From: Psychromarinibacter halotolerans | Lineage (GTDB): Bacteria; Pseudomonadota; Alphaproteobacteria; Rhodobacterales; Rhodobacteraceae | DNA length: 64,000 bases | Assembly: GCF_029168315.1 (NCBI RefSeq) | Contig: NZ_JARGYD010000001.1 | Span: 979,155 to 1,043,154 of the forward strand | Direction: 5' to 3' | Shown here: piece after piece, positions 16,293 to 26,828 of the stretch | Position numbering within the stretch: the stretch's first letter is position 1 | Layout of the letters: the number at the start of each line of letters is the position of its first letter | Notes under the pieces: model-generated | What the model saw: the letters and a program-made list of their open reading frames with translations, nothing else | Database searches by the model: none | Told to the model about the DNA's origin: nothing | Position numbers and translations under genes: made by a program

Positions 16293-16985
16293 TCAGGACA
16301 CCGCCTCGATGGCGAATTGGAACAGCGACCGGATATGGGTCGCCACCGCCTTGCGGGCGGCCGAGGCATTGCGAGATTCGATGGCGTCAAGAATCGCTTC
16401 GTGCTGACGGCTGTCCGGCTCCAGCCGTTCCGACAGGCGGTCGATCTCGAACATCTTGGTGCTGGCGCGCAGCCCCATGATGACGTCCGCCATGACCTGA
16501 TTTCCGCAATTCGCGATGAACAGGCCGTGCACTTCGTCGTCGGACCGCCAGTGCGCAAGCATGTCATAGGGGCGCTTCGCCTCGACCGCCTTCAGCGTCT
16601 CGCGCGCGGCGTGGATATCCTCGTCCTTGACCCGGTCGACCGACAGCGCCGCCGCTTCGGCTTCCAGCAGTTCGCGGGTCTTGAGGCTTTGCAGGTACTC
16701 GCGCAGTTCGACCTTGCGCACCTGAAACGAGCGATTGGCCGATTTCACCAGAACGCCCTCGGCTTCAAGGCGCTGCAACGCCTGCCGCAGCGGGGTCCGC
16801 GAGATGCCAAGATGGTTGGCGATCTGCTGTTCCACGATCACGCTACCGGCGGCCAACTGCCGCTGTTCGATCATCGTCGAGATCTTGTCATAGGCCCGGC
16901 CCGACAGGGTGCCGCGCTTCGGGCGCAGGATCTCTTCGGACGGGTGCTCGATCGATTGCGTCGGGTTCGTCATCGCTTCACTCAC
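16293..16985 (-). CDS. GntR-family (FadR/FCD subfamily) transcriptional regulator
   Basis: The 230-residue regulator has an N-terminal winged helix (SGRAYDKISTMIEQRQL, LGISRTPLRQALQRLEAEG) and an FCD ligand domain with metal residues in DDEVHGLF, RQHEAI and AVATHI. FCD regulators sense organic or amino acids and usually repress their own catabolic cluster. I prefer the GTG at 16985, with GGAAGG 10 bases before it, over the ATG at 16973, which has no good ribosome site; both give the same domains. The gene lies between the eight-gene operon and the prolidase-like/peptide transporter genes, and GTATAC-centred sites sit upstream of each of these and of itself. Confidence 0.88.
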   Translation of the reverse strand: MSEAMTNPTQSIEHPSEEILRPKRGTLSGRAYDKISTMIEQRQLAAGSVIVEQQIANHLGISRTPLRQALQRLEAEGVLVKSANRSFQVRKVELREYLQSLKTRELLEAEAAALSVDRVKDEDIHAARETLKAVEAKRPYDMLAHWRSDDEVHGLFIANCGNQVMADVIMGLRASTKMFEIDRLSERLEPDSRQHEAILDAIESRNASAARKAVATHIRSLFQFAIEAVS

Positions 16986-17092
16986 TGACTTCTGGCCTTC
17001 CGGTGGCACGCAATTGCCCGGTGACGCCCTTTGCCCCGCGCGCAGGTCATCGAATACATGATGTTGACCCATAGTGTACCGGACGCCCGCGA

Positions 17093-17102
17093 CTGTATAC
17101 CG
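17093..17102 (-). promoter_or_regulatory. GntR operator B, upstream of the regulator gene
   Basis: CTGTATACCG matches the core of operator A, about 110 bases upstream of the GntR start, and would allow autoregulation. The right half (ACCG) equals that of operator C. Confidence 0.5.
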
Positions 17103-17199
17103 TGCGGTCGCGTCATCGGGCAAGTGTGTGCACCCTGCGGCACACTCGCCGCGTTGCGCGCATCACCTGCCAGCGTCCCGTCCACCGCGGCGCCGCGCC

Positions 17200-18450
17200 T
17201 TAGGCCGCGTCCGGCGGCGCCAGCCGCGACGTGGAATCGCGGACGGTGCGCCCGCCCTGGATCACCGACACGACGCGGTTCTCGTGCTGTCCGAAACAGG
17301 ACAGGTCGTCGAACGGGTTGGCCTCGACCACCAGAAGATCGGCAAAGGCGCCTTCAGAAATTTCACCGACCTGCCCCTCCATCCGCACGATCTTGGCGTT
17401 GTTCACCGTCACATGGCGCAACGCCTCTGCGGGTCCGCAGACCTCTTGGTGGATCATCAGACCGTCGCCCTGATAGGTCTTCGGCGACCAGCACAGGTCG
17501 GTGCCGTAGCCGATGTTCACGCCAGCCGCCTGCGCGACCCGCAGCGAGTCGAGACCCGAGGCCAGAACCTCGTCGTTCTTCTCGGCGTTCTCGTCGCTCC
17601 AGCCAAAGCCCTTGCCGTATTTGCCGTCGGCTTCGTAAGTGATCAGCGTCGGCACAAGGTGCGCGCCCTTCTCGGCCATCAACCGCGCGGTTTCGGCGGT
17701 CAGGAAGTTGCCGTGCTCGATCGACCGGACACCCGCCGTCACCGCGCGCCGGATGCCGACATCGCTGTAGACATGGGACAGCACGTAGCGGCCGCAGCGT
17801 TCGGTCTCGTCCACGATCGCGTACAGCTCGTCCATCGAATACTGCGGATGGATCAGCTTGTCCCCCGGAGAGCTGACGCCGCCGCCCGCCATGATCTTGA
17901 TCTGGTCGACGCCCTGCCGCGCGTTCTCGCGAACCGCCTTGCGCACCGCGTCAACACCGTCCGCGATCACCGAGGTTCCGCCGATCTCTGCCGAGCAATG
18001 GCAGGTATCGGCCCGGCCCCGATGGTCGCCGTGCCCGCCGGTCTGGGACAGGATGCGGCCCGACACGAACAGGCGGGGACCGGCGAAGACCCCCTTCTCG
18101 ACCGCCGCGCGGTGGCCCTGATCGGCGCCGCCCGCGTCGCGCACCGTGGTGAAGCCGCGCATCAGCATGCCCTTCAGGTGCTTGCCCGCCCGCGCGGTCA
18201 GTTCGGACGGCAACACGTTGGTGCCATCGTCGAACCCGCCGATGAAGCAGTGCGCGTGGCAATCCAGCAGGCCGGGCGACAGATAGCGGCCCTCGAGCGA
18301 GACTTTAGCGACGCCTGAGTCGAGTTCGCCTTCCGGCACGATGGCGGCGATCTTGCCGCCCTTCACCACCACGGCCAGTCCGGTGCGGATCTCGCCTGCG
18401 GCCACATCCACGATCTGCGCGTCCGTGAGGGCATAGTCGGTGGGGGTCAT
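17200..18450 (-). CDS. Metal-dependent amidohydrolase, prolidase/imidazolonepropionase-like
   Basis: The 416-residue protein is a complete binuclear amidohydrolase: DCHAH (H65, H67), K185 in QIKIMAGGG as the probable carboxylated bridging lysine, H226 in LSHVY, H246 in IEHGN and D318 in YGTD. This set matches the Zn-dependent Xaa-Pro/Xaa-Arg dipeptidase branch of the superfamily. The ATG at 18450 has AAGGA upstream. It is divergent from a peptide ABC transporter across a region with two GntR-type operators, so cleavage of imported dipeptides is a reasonable inference. No signal peptide is present, so it should act in the cytoplasm. Confidence 0.85.
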   Translation of the reverse strand: MTPTDYALTDAQIVDVAAGEIRTGLAVVVKGGKIAAIVPEGELDSGVAKVSLEGRYLSPGLLDCHAHCFIGGFDDGTNVLPSELTARAGKHLKGMLMRGFTTVRDAGGADQGHRAAVEKGVFAGPRLFVSGRILSQTGGHGDHRGRADTCHCSAEIGGTSVIADGVDAVRKAVRENARQGVDQIKIMAGGGVSSPGDKLIHPQYSMDELYAIVDETERCGRYVLSHVYSDVGIRRAVTAGVRSIEHGNFLTAETARLMAEKGAHLVPTLITYEADGKYGKGFGWSDENAEKNDEVLASGLDSLRVAQAAGVNIGYGTDLCWSPKTYQGDGLMIHQEVCGPAEALRHVTVNNAKIVRMEGQVGEISEGAFADLLVVEANPFDDLSCFGQHENRVVSVIQGGRTVRDSTSRLAPPDAA

Positions 18451-18562
18451 CCTGATTCCTTCGCTGTTGGTCGTGTCCCGGGGCGCCGCAGCCCTTCGCG
18501 GGGCCAGCGCAAAGCGCATCGTCCTTCCGGGGTTGGAGTGATCGTTTCATATCGCTTTCGGA

Positions 18563-18572
18563 TTGTATACCG
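18563..18572 (-). promoter_or_regulatory. GntR operator C, amidohydrolase side
   Basis: TTGTATACCG shares the 8-base TTGTATAC half with operator A. It lies about 113 bases upstream of the amidohydrolase start on the minus strand. Confidence 0.55.
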
Positions 18573-18724
18573 TCAGAATGCAGAATTTAGCGACGCCCCG
18601 CGAAACCGGGGGACGGGGCCGCTTGGCGATAAGGCCGGGACCGATTGATACCGCCCCATTCCGCCGCACCCGCCCAAATTTTGCTCATCCCACCATGCGG
18701 GAGAGCCCAGACTCGTCACAGCGG

Positions 18725-18752
18725 TTGACAGCACATTGCGTCCTCATAGTAT
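18725..18752 (+). promoter_or_regulatory. Sigma-70-like promoter for the peptide ABC operon
   Basis: A consensus TTGACA (18725-18730) is followed after 16 bases by TAGTAT (18747-18752). The -10 region overlaps operator D, the arrangement expected for direct repression by the GntR protein. The first gene begins 107 bases downstream. Confidence 0.6.
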
Positions 18753-18756
18753 ACAA
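18747..18756 (+). promoter_or_regulatory. GntR operator D, overlapping the peptide transporter promoter
   Basis: TAGTATACAA keeps the GTATACAA half of operator A with one changed base in the left arm pair. It covers the -10 element. Confidence 0.55.
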
Positions 18757-18858
18757 TCCGCATACACAGAGAAGCCTCAGCGGCCACACTTTCCCACACA
18801 TCCAACCCAGTTGACCGGCGGACAAGCCGCCGGCATCGACCCCGACAGGAGTTATCAC

Positions 18859-20427
18859 ATGTTATCGCTTCGCACCCGCAAGGGCCTGACAGGTCTGGCT
18901 TTTGCGATTCCCTTTGGCCTGATGTCCATGACCGCGCTGCCCGCGCTGGCACAAGAGACGCTGGTCGTCGACGCCACCTTCCAGCTGAAGACCGCGGACC
19001 CGGCGCGCGCGTTCGAACCGACCGCCAGCCTTGTGCTGCACCCGGTTTACGAAACGCTCGTGACCTTCGATGGCTCGGACGTGACGCAGGTCGTGCCGCT
19101 GCTGGCCAGCGTCCCCGAGATTTCGGAAGACTTCAAAACCTTCACCTTCACGCTGACCCCCGGCGCGACCTTCAGCGACGGCTCGCCCGTCGAAGTGTCG
19201 GACGTCGTCTTCTCGCTTGAGCGTGCGCGCGACCTGAAAGGCAGCCCGTCCTACCTGATGAACGGCGTATCGGTCGCCGCTGGCGAGGCCGAGGGCACCA
19301 TCGTCCTGACCACCGAGGAACCGGACCCCGCCCTGCCCTTCAAACTGACCAACCTCGCGCTTGGCATCCTGAACGCCGAAGTGCTTCAGGAAAACGGCGG
19401 CACCGCGACCCCCGAGGACGGCGCCGAGACCTACCTGTCCGGCACCTCGATCGGTTCGGGCCCCTACACGCTGACCAAGTTCGACACTTCGTCCGAAGTG
19501 ATCCTGACCGCGAACGAAAACTACTGGGGCGAAGCGCCGGTGTTCGACCGCATCGTGGTGCGCAACGTCAACAGCAACGCCCAGCAGATGAACGTCGCGC
19601 GCGGCGCGTCGCAGATCGCGCTGGCCCTGCGTCCCGATCAGGTCACCTCGATCGCGGACAGCGTCAACGTGATCTCGGTCCCCGCCGCCGACATGGGCTT
19701 TCTGTTCCTGAACGGGAACCCGGAAATCTCCGAGCTGTCGACCAACGCCGACCTGCGCGAAGCCATCCGCTACGGCATCGACTATACCGGCATCATCGAC
19801 TTCATCGGTGAAGGTGCGGTGCAGCCCGCCGGCATCATCCCGACGATGATCGAAGGCTCGCTGCCGCTGGACGGCGTGCCGGTGCAGGACCTCGACCGCG
19901 CCATGGCCGCGCTGGACCGCAGCGGCATCACCGATCCGACCCTGACGCTGAGCTATGCGGCGGACATCGCCAAGTACGGCATCGCCTTCGCCGACATCGC
20001 GGCGAAGATCCAGTCCGACCTTGCCGAGATCGGCATCAGCGTGGAACTGAACCCGGAATCGGTTCAGGCCAACCTCGACAACTATCGCGGCGGTACGCTT
20101 GAGATGAGCGTCCAGTGGTGGGGCGGCACGCCGCACCCCAGCAACTCGCTGCCGTTCACGTCGGGCCAACTGGTCGGCCTGCGCGCTGGCTGGGCCGAGG
20201 GTGGTTCGCCGGAACTGGAAGAACTGGCCGCCAAGGCCGAGGTCGCAGCCGATGCCGAGACGCGCATCGCGCTGTACCAGGAATGGCAGACGGTGCTGAA
20301 CGAGGTCGGCCCGTTCATCCCGCTGTTCCAGCCGCCGGTCACGCTTGTCGGCTCGACGACCATCGAACCGCTGGAGTACAACCCGATGTGGACCGTCGAC
20401 CTTGGCGACGTCCGTTTGGCTGACTAA
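18859..20427 (+). CDS. Peptide ABC transporter substrate-binding protein (family 5, DppA/OppA-like)
   Basis: A 522-residue periplasmic binding protein with a Sec signal peptide of about 31 residues (MTALPALAQ end). SBP family 5 hallmarks are AFEPTASLVLHPVYETL, FTLTPGATFSDGSPVEVSDVVFS split over the lobe 1 region, and GSGPYTLTKF. The ATG at 18859 has AGGAG seven bases before it and supersedes an upstream in-frame ATG at 18736 that lies inside the promoter. It is the first gene of a five-gene transporter operon. Ligands of the family are di/oligopeptides, opines or glutathione; the divergent dipeptidase-like gene favours short peptides. Confidence 0.9.
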   Translation: MLSLRTRKGLTGLAFAIPFGLMSMTALPALAQETLVVDATFQLKTADPARAFEPTASLVLHPVYETLVTFDGSDVTQVVPLLASVPEISEDFKTFTFTLTPGATFSDGSPVEVSDVVFSLERARDLKGSPSYLMNGVSVAAGEAEGTIVLTTEEPDPALPFKLTNLALGILNAEVLQENGGTATPEDGAETYLSGTSIGSGPYTLTKFDTSSEVILTANENYWGEAPVFDRIVVRNVNSNAQQMNVARGASQIALALRPDQVTSIADSVNVISVPAADMGFLFLNGNPEISELSTNADLREAIRYGIDYTGIIDFIGEGAVQPAGIIPTMIEGSLPLDGVPVQDLDRAMAALDRSGITDPTLTLSYAADIAKYGIAFADIAAKIQSDLAEIGISVELNPESVQANLDNYRGGTLEMSVQWWGGTPHPSNSLPFTSGQLVGLRAGWAEGGSPELEELAAKAEVAADAETRIALYQEWQTVLNEVGPFIPLFQPPVTLVGSTTIEPLEYNPMWTVDLGDVRLAD

Positions 20428-20457
20428 AGACCCCGGCCCGGGCAGGAAGACACCGTC

Positions 20458-21510
20458 ATGATGAGCACTTTGAAATCAGGATGGTATCGCCTGCCCGGGC
20501 TGCTGCGCTATGCGCTGCAGCGCCTCGCGGTCGGGGCGCTGCTTTGCGTCGGCGTGACGTTCATCTCCTTCGGGCTTACCCAGGTGGTGCCCGGCGACCC
20601 CGTCGCCGCCAACCTTGGCGAACGCGCCGCCGCCGACCCCGAGATCGTGGCGCTGTACCGGGAACGCTATGGCCTCGACCGCTCGCTGCCAGAACAATAC
20701 GGGCGCTATCTGTTCCGCCTGTTGCAGGGCGATCTGGGCGAGTCGCAACAAACCCACCGCCCGGTCGCCGCGGACCTAGCCCAGTACATGAGCGCGACGC
20801 TGGAACTGGCCATCGTGGCGATGATCCTCGCCATGGCGGCGGGCGTCTCGCTTGGCCTGATCGCCGCCGTCTGGCGCAACCGATGGCCGGACCAGTTGAT
20901 CCGCGTGGTATCGCTGGCCGGTGTGTCGGTCCCGACCTTCTGGCTGGCGCTGGTCTGCCTGTATGTCTTCTTCTTCGTGCTAAACCTGTCGCCCGGCGTC
21001 GGACGGCTGGGTCCCGGCACGCCCGCCCCTCCGGTCGTGACCGGGCTGTTCACGCTGGACGCGCTGCTGACCGGCCAGTGGTCGACCCTGCGCGAGGCGC
21101 TGGCCTACATCGCCCTGCCCGCCCTTGTGCTGGCCACCTATACCACGGGCATCGTGACCCGGTTTACCCGCGCCGCGATGCTGGACGCGCTTGGCAACGA
21201 ATACGTCCGCGCCGCCCGCGCCAAGGGCCTGCCCGCGCACACCGTGATCCTGCGCCATGCCCTGCGCCCCGCGCTGGCGGCGATCATCACCGTGTCCGGC
21301 ATGGCCTTCGGGCGGATGCTGGCGGGCGCGGTGCTGGTCGAGTCGGTCTATTCATGGCCCGGTCTGGGTCTGTATGCCTATCGCAGCGCGCTGACGCTGG
21401 ATCTGCAGGCGATCATGGGCGTCAGCCTTGTGATCGCGGTGATCTACATCCTTGTAAACCTTGCCGTCGACATCCTGTACGCGGTCATTGATCCGAGGAT
21501 CCGCTACTGA
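20458..21510 (+). CDS. Peptide ABC transporter permease (DppB-like)
   Basis: The 350-residue inner-membrane permease has the DppB pattern: an N-terminal helix, a long periplasmic loop with VVPGDPVAANLGE and RYGLDRSLPEQYGRYL, and the cytoplasmic EAA-type EYVRAARAKGLPAHTVILRH loop. AGGAAGA precedes the tandem ATG start. Its stop overlaps the start of the next permease in a TGATG arrangement, so the two subunits are translationally coupled. Confidence 0.92.
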   Translation: MMSTLKSGWYRLPGLLRYALQRLAVGALLCVGVTFISFGLTQVVPGDPVAANLGERAAADPEIVALYRERYGLDRSLPEQYGRYLFRLLQGDLGESQQTHRPVAADLAQYMSATLELAIVAMILAMAAGVSLGLIAAVWRNRWPDQLIRVVSLAGVSVPTFWLALVCLYVFFFVLNLSPGVGRLGPGTPAPPVVTGLFTLDALLTGQWSTLREALAYIALPALVLATYTTGIVTRFTRAAMLDALGNEYVRAARAKGLPAHTVILRHALRPALAAIITVSGMAFGRMLAGAVLVESVYSWPGLGLYAYRSALTLDLQAIMGVSLVIAVIYILVNLAVDILYAVIDPRIRY

Positions 21511-22370
21511 TGTCCGACGCAATCGCAAACCCGCACAAGGCCGGTCGCCGCCTGCGGTCCGAGTGGATGCAGCCGCTGGGCCTGATCGGCGCCGCGATCC
21601 TGATCGCCTTCGCCGTCGTGGCCCTATTGGCGCCGCTGATCGCGCCCTATGACCCGCTGGCGCAGGATGGCGGACGCCTGATGCCGCCAAGCGCCGAGCA
21701 CTGGTTCGGCACCGACCAGCTGGGCCGCGACATCTTCAGCCGCGTCTTGCACGGCGCGCGCCTGTCGCTGCCCTATGCGCTGCAACTGGTCGTCATGGCG
21801 GGCATCCTTGGCACGCTGCTGGGCGCCATCGCAGGCTTCTTCGGCGGCTGGGTCGACAGCGTGATCATGCGGCTGGCCGACCTTGTGCTGGCCTTCCCCG
21901 ACATCATCCTAGCGATGGCCGTGGTCGCCGCGCTGGGACCGGGGCTGTTCAACGCGGTGCTGGCGGTGGTGATCGTCAGCTGGCCGATCTACGCCCGCGT
22001 CGCGCGCTCGATGATCCTGACGCTTAGGCAGGAACCCTATGTGCTGTCGCGCCGCCTGCTGGGCGCCTCGTCGCTGCGGACCCTGTGGTCAGAGGTCCGG
22101 CCCAACATCACCGGCCCGCTGGTGGTGCTGGTGGCACTGGAATACGGCCACGCCGTGCTGATCCTGTCGGGCCTGTCCTTCCTTGGCCTTGGCGCGCAGC
22201 CTCCGGCGGCGGAATGGGGGGCCATGGTGTCCGAGGGCGCCAAGTACTTCGACAAGTGGTGGATGAGCGTCTTCCCCGGCCTTGCGATCCTGCTGGTGGT
22301 GATGGCCGCGAACTTTCTGGGCGACACGCTGCGCGACGTGATCGACCCCCGCAGCCGGAAACACCTGTGA
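21510..22370 (+). CDS. Peptide ABC transporter permease (DppC-like)
   Basis: The 286-residue second permease carries the DppC-type N-terminal helix, AQDGGRLMPPSAEHWFGTDQ with the GRDIFSRVLHGARLSL motif, and an EAA-type loop around EPYVLSRRLLGASSLR. It pairs with the DppB-like subunit. The start overlaps the preceding stop and its own stop overlaps the next start, both as TGATG. Confidence 0.92.
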   Translation: MSDAIANPHKAGRRLRSEWMQPLGLIGAAILIAFAVVALLAPLIAPYDPLAQDGGRLMPPSAEHWFGTDQLGRDIFSRVLHGARLSLPYALQLVVMAGILGTLLGAIAGFFGGWVDSVIMRLADLVLAFPDIILAMAVVAALGPGLFNAVLAVVIVSWPIYARVARSMILTLRQEPYVLSRRLLGASSLRTLWSEVRPNITGPLVVLVALEYGHAVLILSGLSFLGLGAQPPAAEWGAMVSEGAKYFDKWWMSVFPGLAILLVVMAANFLGDTLRDVIDPRSRKHL

Positions 22371-23355
22371 TGTCCGACCCGCTTCTGAAGATCTCCGACC
22401 TGTCGATCAGCCTGCCGAAATCCGACGGCACCCGCCTGTTCGCGGTGCGCGAGCTGAATCTGACGGTCCGCAGGGGCCAGATTGCCGGGCTTGCGGGCGA
22501 AAGCGGGTCAGGCAAGTCGCTGACGTCGATGGCGCTGATGGGCCTGCTGCCGGACACCGCGCGGGTCAGCGGGACGGTGGCGTTGAACGGCCGCGACGTG
22601 CTGAGCATGTCCCGGCGCGAGACGACGGCGGTGCGGGGGCGGCAGATCGCGATGATCTTTCAGGACCCGATGACCGCGCTGCACCCGATGCTTAGCATCG
22701 GGCGGCAGATGACCGAACATTACCGCCGCCACTTCCGGGCGTCGCAATCCGTGGCCAACGCCCGCGCCGAAGAGATGCTGGACCTTGTCCGCATCCCCGA
22801 CCCGCGCACCGCGATGAAGCGCAGCCCGCACGAGTTCTCGGGCGGGATGCGCCAGCGGATCGCCATCGCGATGGCGCTGTGCTGCGAGCCCGCGCTGATC
22901 ATCGCGGACGAACCGACGACGGCGCTGGACGTGACCGTGCAGGCGGGCATCCTGCGCCTGTTCGAACGGCTGCGGCAAGAGCTGGACCTGTCGGTGCTGC
23001 TGATCACCCACGACCTTGGCGTGATGTCCGCCGTCGCCGACGAGGTGTCCGTGATGTACGCGGGCCGCATCGTCGAAAGCGGCGCCCGCGCCGACGTGCT
23101 GACGCGCCCGCGCCACCCCTACACCCACGGACTGCTGGGCGCGCTGCCCGATGGCGCCGCGGGCGGCGGGGGGATGCAGCCCATTCCGGGCCTGCCGCCC
23201 TCGCTTGAAACGCACCCGCCCGGATGCGCCTTTCACCCGCGCTGTCCGTTCAGCACCGAGACGTGCAAGACCACGGCGCCGCCGCTGGTCCGGATCGGCC
23301 CGAACCGCCGCATCGCCTGCACCCCCGACCCGCTGGCCGAAAGGGAAACCGCCTG

Positions 23356-23356
<1 letters not shown>
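22370..23356 (+). CDS. Peptide ABC transporter ATP-binding protein (DppD-like)
   Basis: The 328-residue ATPase shows Walker A GESGSGKS at 43-50, the FQDPMTALHPM stretch, signature FSGGMRQRIAIAMAL, Walker B LIIADEPTTALD and a C-terminal oligopeptide-ATPase extension (HPPGCAFHPRCPF) with cysteines that in this family can hold an iron-sulfur cluster. The ATG at 22370 overlaps the preceding TGA. Confidence 0.92.
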
Positions 23357-24317
<961 letters not shown>

Positions 24318-24327
<10 letters not shown>

Positions 24328-25367
24328 TCGGGCACCAGCCCCATGCGCCGGGCCGCCGCCAGTTGATACAAAGGATCGCCGTACAGCTTCATTTCTTCCT
24401 GACAGCTGAAGGTGATCGACAGGTCGTGCTCGTCATAGGACTGCGCCGCCGCCGCGTTGATCTCGTCCCACGAGGGAACCGGCAACCGACGCCATGCGTC
24501 CAGCGTTTCCGCCGACGGCAGCGACGGGAACCCCATCGAGCCCATCAGGGCCGCGACGCCCTGCCAGAAATGCCGCAGCATGACGTCCGGCGTCGGGCAG
24601 TGCGGCAGCACGATCCGCATCCAGTGCATCCCCGTCACCGCGTGCAGCGCGCAGAAGTCCTGCGTCGCCGTGAACAGAGCAATCGACGCGGACGCCATAC
24701 GCGCGACGATGTCGTCGTCCACTTCGATCCAGTCGACCACCGGCGCGAACTCGGGCACCTCGCCGACAGCCATCATGTTGTGCCAAAGCAGTTCCTTCTG
24801 CGGCAGGCGGTGCAGGGCGTCGATGGCGGCGACGCGGGTCAGCACCTCGGCCGGGTCCTTGGTGACGGGCGCGGCGCCGGTCGTTTTCGGCATCTCCAGC
24901 CAGCAGGCGGACCAATAGGCCAACGACACCGCCACCTCTGTCGCGTCCTTGCGCAACAAGGCATAGGCCATCCGCATCAGCGCGTGCAGCGCAGACGCAC
25001 CGACCCCCGGCGACAGGCGCGGCAGATAGGCGGCCAGCGCGCCCTCGATCCCCAGCCGGTCGACCTCTGCCACGAAGAAATCGCGCAGGTCGGTCTCGCG
25101 GTCGCGGTGACCGATGGCGGTCTCCCATGTCTCGGCGGTCAGGGGCGCCTGCCGCGCGGGCGGGCCGAACAGCTTTTTCTCGTCGCGGTAATGGTCGAAC
25201 CAGTCGTTCATCCGTGCGCCGTCGCCACCGATCCGGTGCAATGCCACCAGCACCATCGGCGCGTGGTTGGCATATGTCTTGGCAAACTCGGAATGATAAT
25301 CCGGCATCTGCGCCATCAGGCGGTCCAGCGCCGCTGTGTCCTGCATTTGCGGTCGGTCAAGCGCCAT
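24318..25367 (-). CDS. Questin oxidase-like family protein (DUF4243)
   Basis: The 349-residue product matches the questin-oxidase-like family by the N-terminal YANHAPMVLVALHRIGGDG stretch (about 32-50), SALHALMRMAYALL in the middle and FSCQEEMKLYGDPLY near the end. Fungal relatives open an anthraquinone ring in a Baeyer-Villiger-like reaction without a flavin-binding Rossmann motif, and none is visible here. Bacterial members are uncharacterised. The ATG at 25367 has AGAGG five bases upstream; further upstream in-frame ATGs at 25385 and 25403 lack ribosome sites. It is divergent from a LysR gene that is its likely regulator. Confidence 0.65.
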
Positions 25368-25719
25368 GAGAACCTCTTTCGTCATCGGTTGAGGAGTTGC
25401 CATAAACCTAGCCTCCGACAGCGTATCCGCACAGGGGCCAGTACAGGGGCCGGTGCGCGCGCCAACTGCCATCCAATGCCGCCGCACCGGGAAAAGACCG
25501 GAAAAATAGCCGTCGTTGCAGGGCGGGCAACGGGCATGTTCCGAAAAGGGGGCGCCTCGCCACGGGCGGCGGCCGTCTTAGCGCTGAATTTCCAACCAGC
25601 GCGGCGCCCGCTGCCGAAGAACTGTGCGCCCACGAAACGTGATTCAAGCAGGCCACCGCGTTGCCTTTTCGGCATCACACCCCTTGCGTAACATGAGTGG
25701 CACCCAAAGGAGCACCGCC
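25368..25719. other. Divergent region between the questin-oxidase-like gene and a LysR gene
   Basis: The 352 bases contain no supported gene. A 9-base direct repeat, ACAGGGGCC, occurs at 25431-25439 and 25443-25451 with a 12-base period. Near the LysR gene the sequence becomes more AT-rich. I see no clear promoter. Confidence 0.4.
25431..25451. repeat. Tandem ACAGGGGCC repeat in a divergent promoter region
   Basis: Two identical 9-mers separated by three bases. They could be a regulator half-site pair or chance in GC-rich sequence. Confidence 0.3.
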
Positions 25720-26697
25720 ATGCCCGCCTCTTTCGTTCACGTCCACCTCGTCGCGCTGCGCTATTTCAGCGAGACAGTGCGCTCTGGCTCGATGCGGCAA
25801 GCGGCCGAGCATCTGTCCGTTGCGGCCTCGGCCATCAACCGGCAGATCATCAAGCTTGAGGATCAGCTTCAGTGCCGCCTGTTCGAGCGTCGCTCTGAAG
25901 GCGTGCGCCTGACCGCCGCGGGCGAGGTGCTGTACCAATATGTCCAGCGGCTGGATCAGGATCTTGAACGCGCCATTGCCCAGATCGACGACCTGCGCGG
26001 CCTGCGCCGGGGGCATGTCCGCATCGCCTGCGAGGCCGCGATCGGTCGCGATTTCCTGCCGCCGATCCTTGCCGCCTTTCACGCCGACCACCCCGGCGTC
26101 ACCTATTCGGTCGAAATCAAGTCGGCGTTGGACACGCTGGATCTTGTCGCCTCGGACGAGATCGACATCGGCATGGCGATGATGCCGCCGATCCGGTCCG
26201 ACGTTCAGATCGCCGCGCGAGCCGAGATGCCGGTGGGCGTGATCGCGCAGAAAGGCGCGGCCCTTGGCGACCGTGCGTCGCTGCGCCTGCACGACCTAGC
26301 CGGCGAACGGTTCATCCGCGCGAAAGAAGGCATGGTCGGCGGCACGACGTGGCAACAGCAGATCGACCGGTCGGCGCCGCAAAGCACCGTACTGGAAACC
26401 AATTCTCCGGACATCATGACCGTCATGGTCAAGGCCGGGCTGGGCATCGGCGTGCGCAATCCCGTCGGCATCCTTGGCGATCTTGAACAGCAGGCGATGG
26501 TCTTCGTGCCAATCGTCGACGCGCTTGCCCCGAACCCGTCGCTGGGGATTTTCGTGCGACCGCAGCGCCTTTTGTCCAGCGCCGGTGCAGTGATGCTGGA
26601 GCTTCTGAAAGACGCCCTGCCCGAGTTCGCCGAGCGGGTCTGGAACCTGACCGGGCAGCCGACACCCGACGGTGGCATCAGCACGGGCGCCGCATAA
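25720..26697 (+). CDS. LysR-family transcriptional regulator
   Basis: The 325-residue regulator has an N-terminal winged helix (LRYFSETVRSGSMRQAAEHL, ASAINRQIIKLEDQL) and a LysR effector domain (IACEAAIGRDFLPPILAAFH onward). AGGAG lies seven bases before the ATG at 25720; upstream in-frame starts at 25624 and 25693 lack such sites. It faces the questin-oxidase-like gene and is followed by a flavin monooxygenase gene 131 bases downstream; either could be its target. Confidence 0.9.
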   Translation: MPASFVHVHLVALRYFSETVRSGSMRQAAEHLSVAASAINRQIIKLEDQLQCRLFERRSEGVRLTAAGEVLYQYVQRLDQDLERAIAQIDDLRGLRRGHVRIACEAAIGRDFLPPILAAFHADHPGVTYSVEIKSALDTLDLVASDEIDIGMAMMPPIRSDVQIAARAEMPVGVIAQKGAALGDRASLRLHDLAGERFIRAKEGMVGGTTWQQQIDRSAPQSTVLETNSPDIMTVMVKAGLGIGVRNPVGILGDLEQQAMVFVPIVDALAPNPSLGIFVRPQRLLSSAGAVMLELLKDALPEFAERVWNLTGQPTPDGGISTGAA

Positions 26698-26828
26698 CCA
26701 AGGGCGTTGCCGGAATGGCAACGGGGCGTCCGATACTGGATGCTACTCTGCCGCAGTGCAGCACGGCACAATGACACGAAGCCCGCGAACCGAATGTGTC
26801 GCGCGGCCCGATGTCTCCGGAGCCCTTG

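Larger units (their letters stand above)
18451..18858. other. Divergent control region between the amidohydrolase and the peptide transporter
   Basis: The 408 bases hold no gene. They contain operator C (18563-18572) on the amidohydrolase side and a TTGACA promoter with operator D (18725-18756) on the transporter side. The transporter leader from there to 18858 is C/A-rich and ends in a strong ribosome site. Confidence 0.65.
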
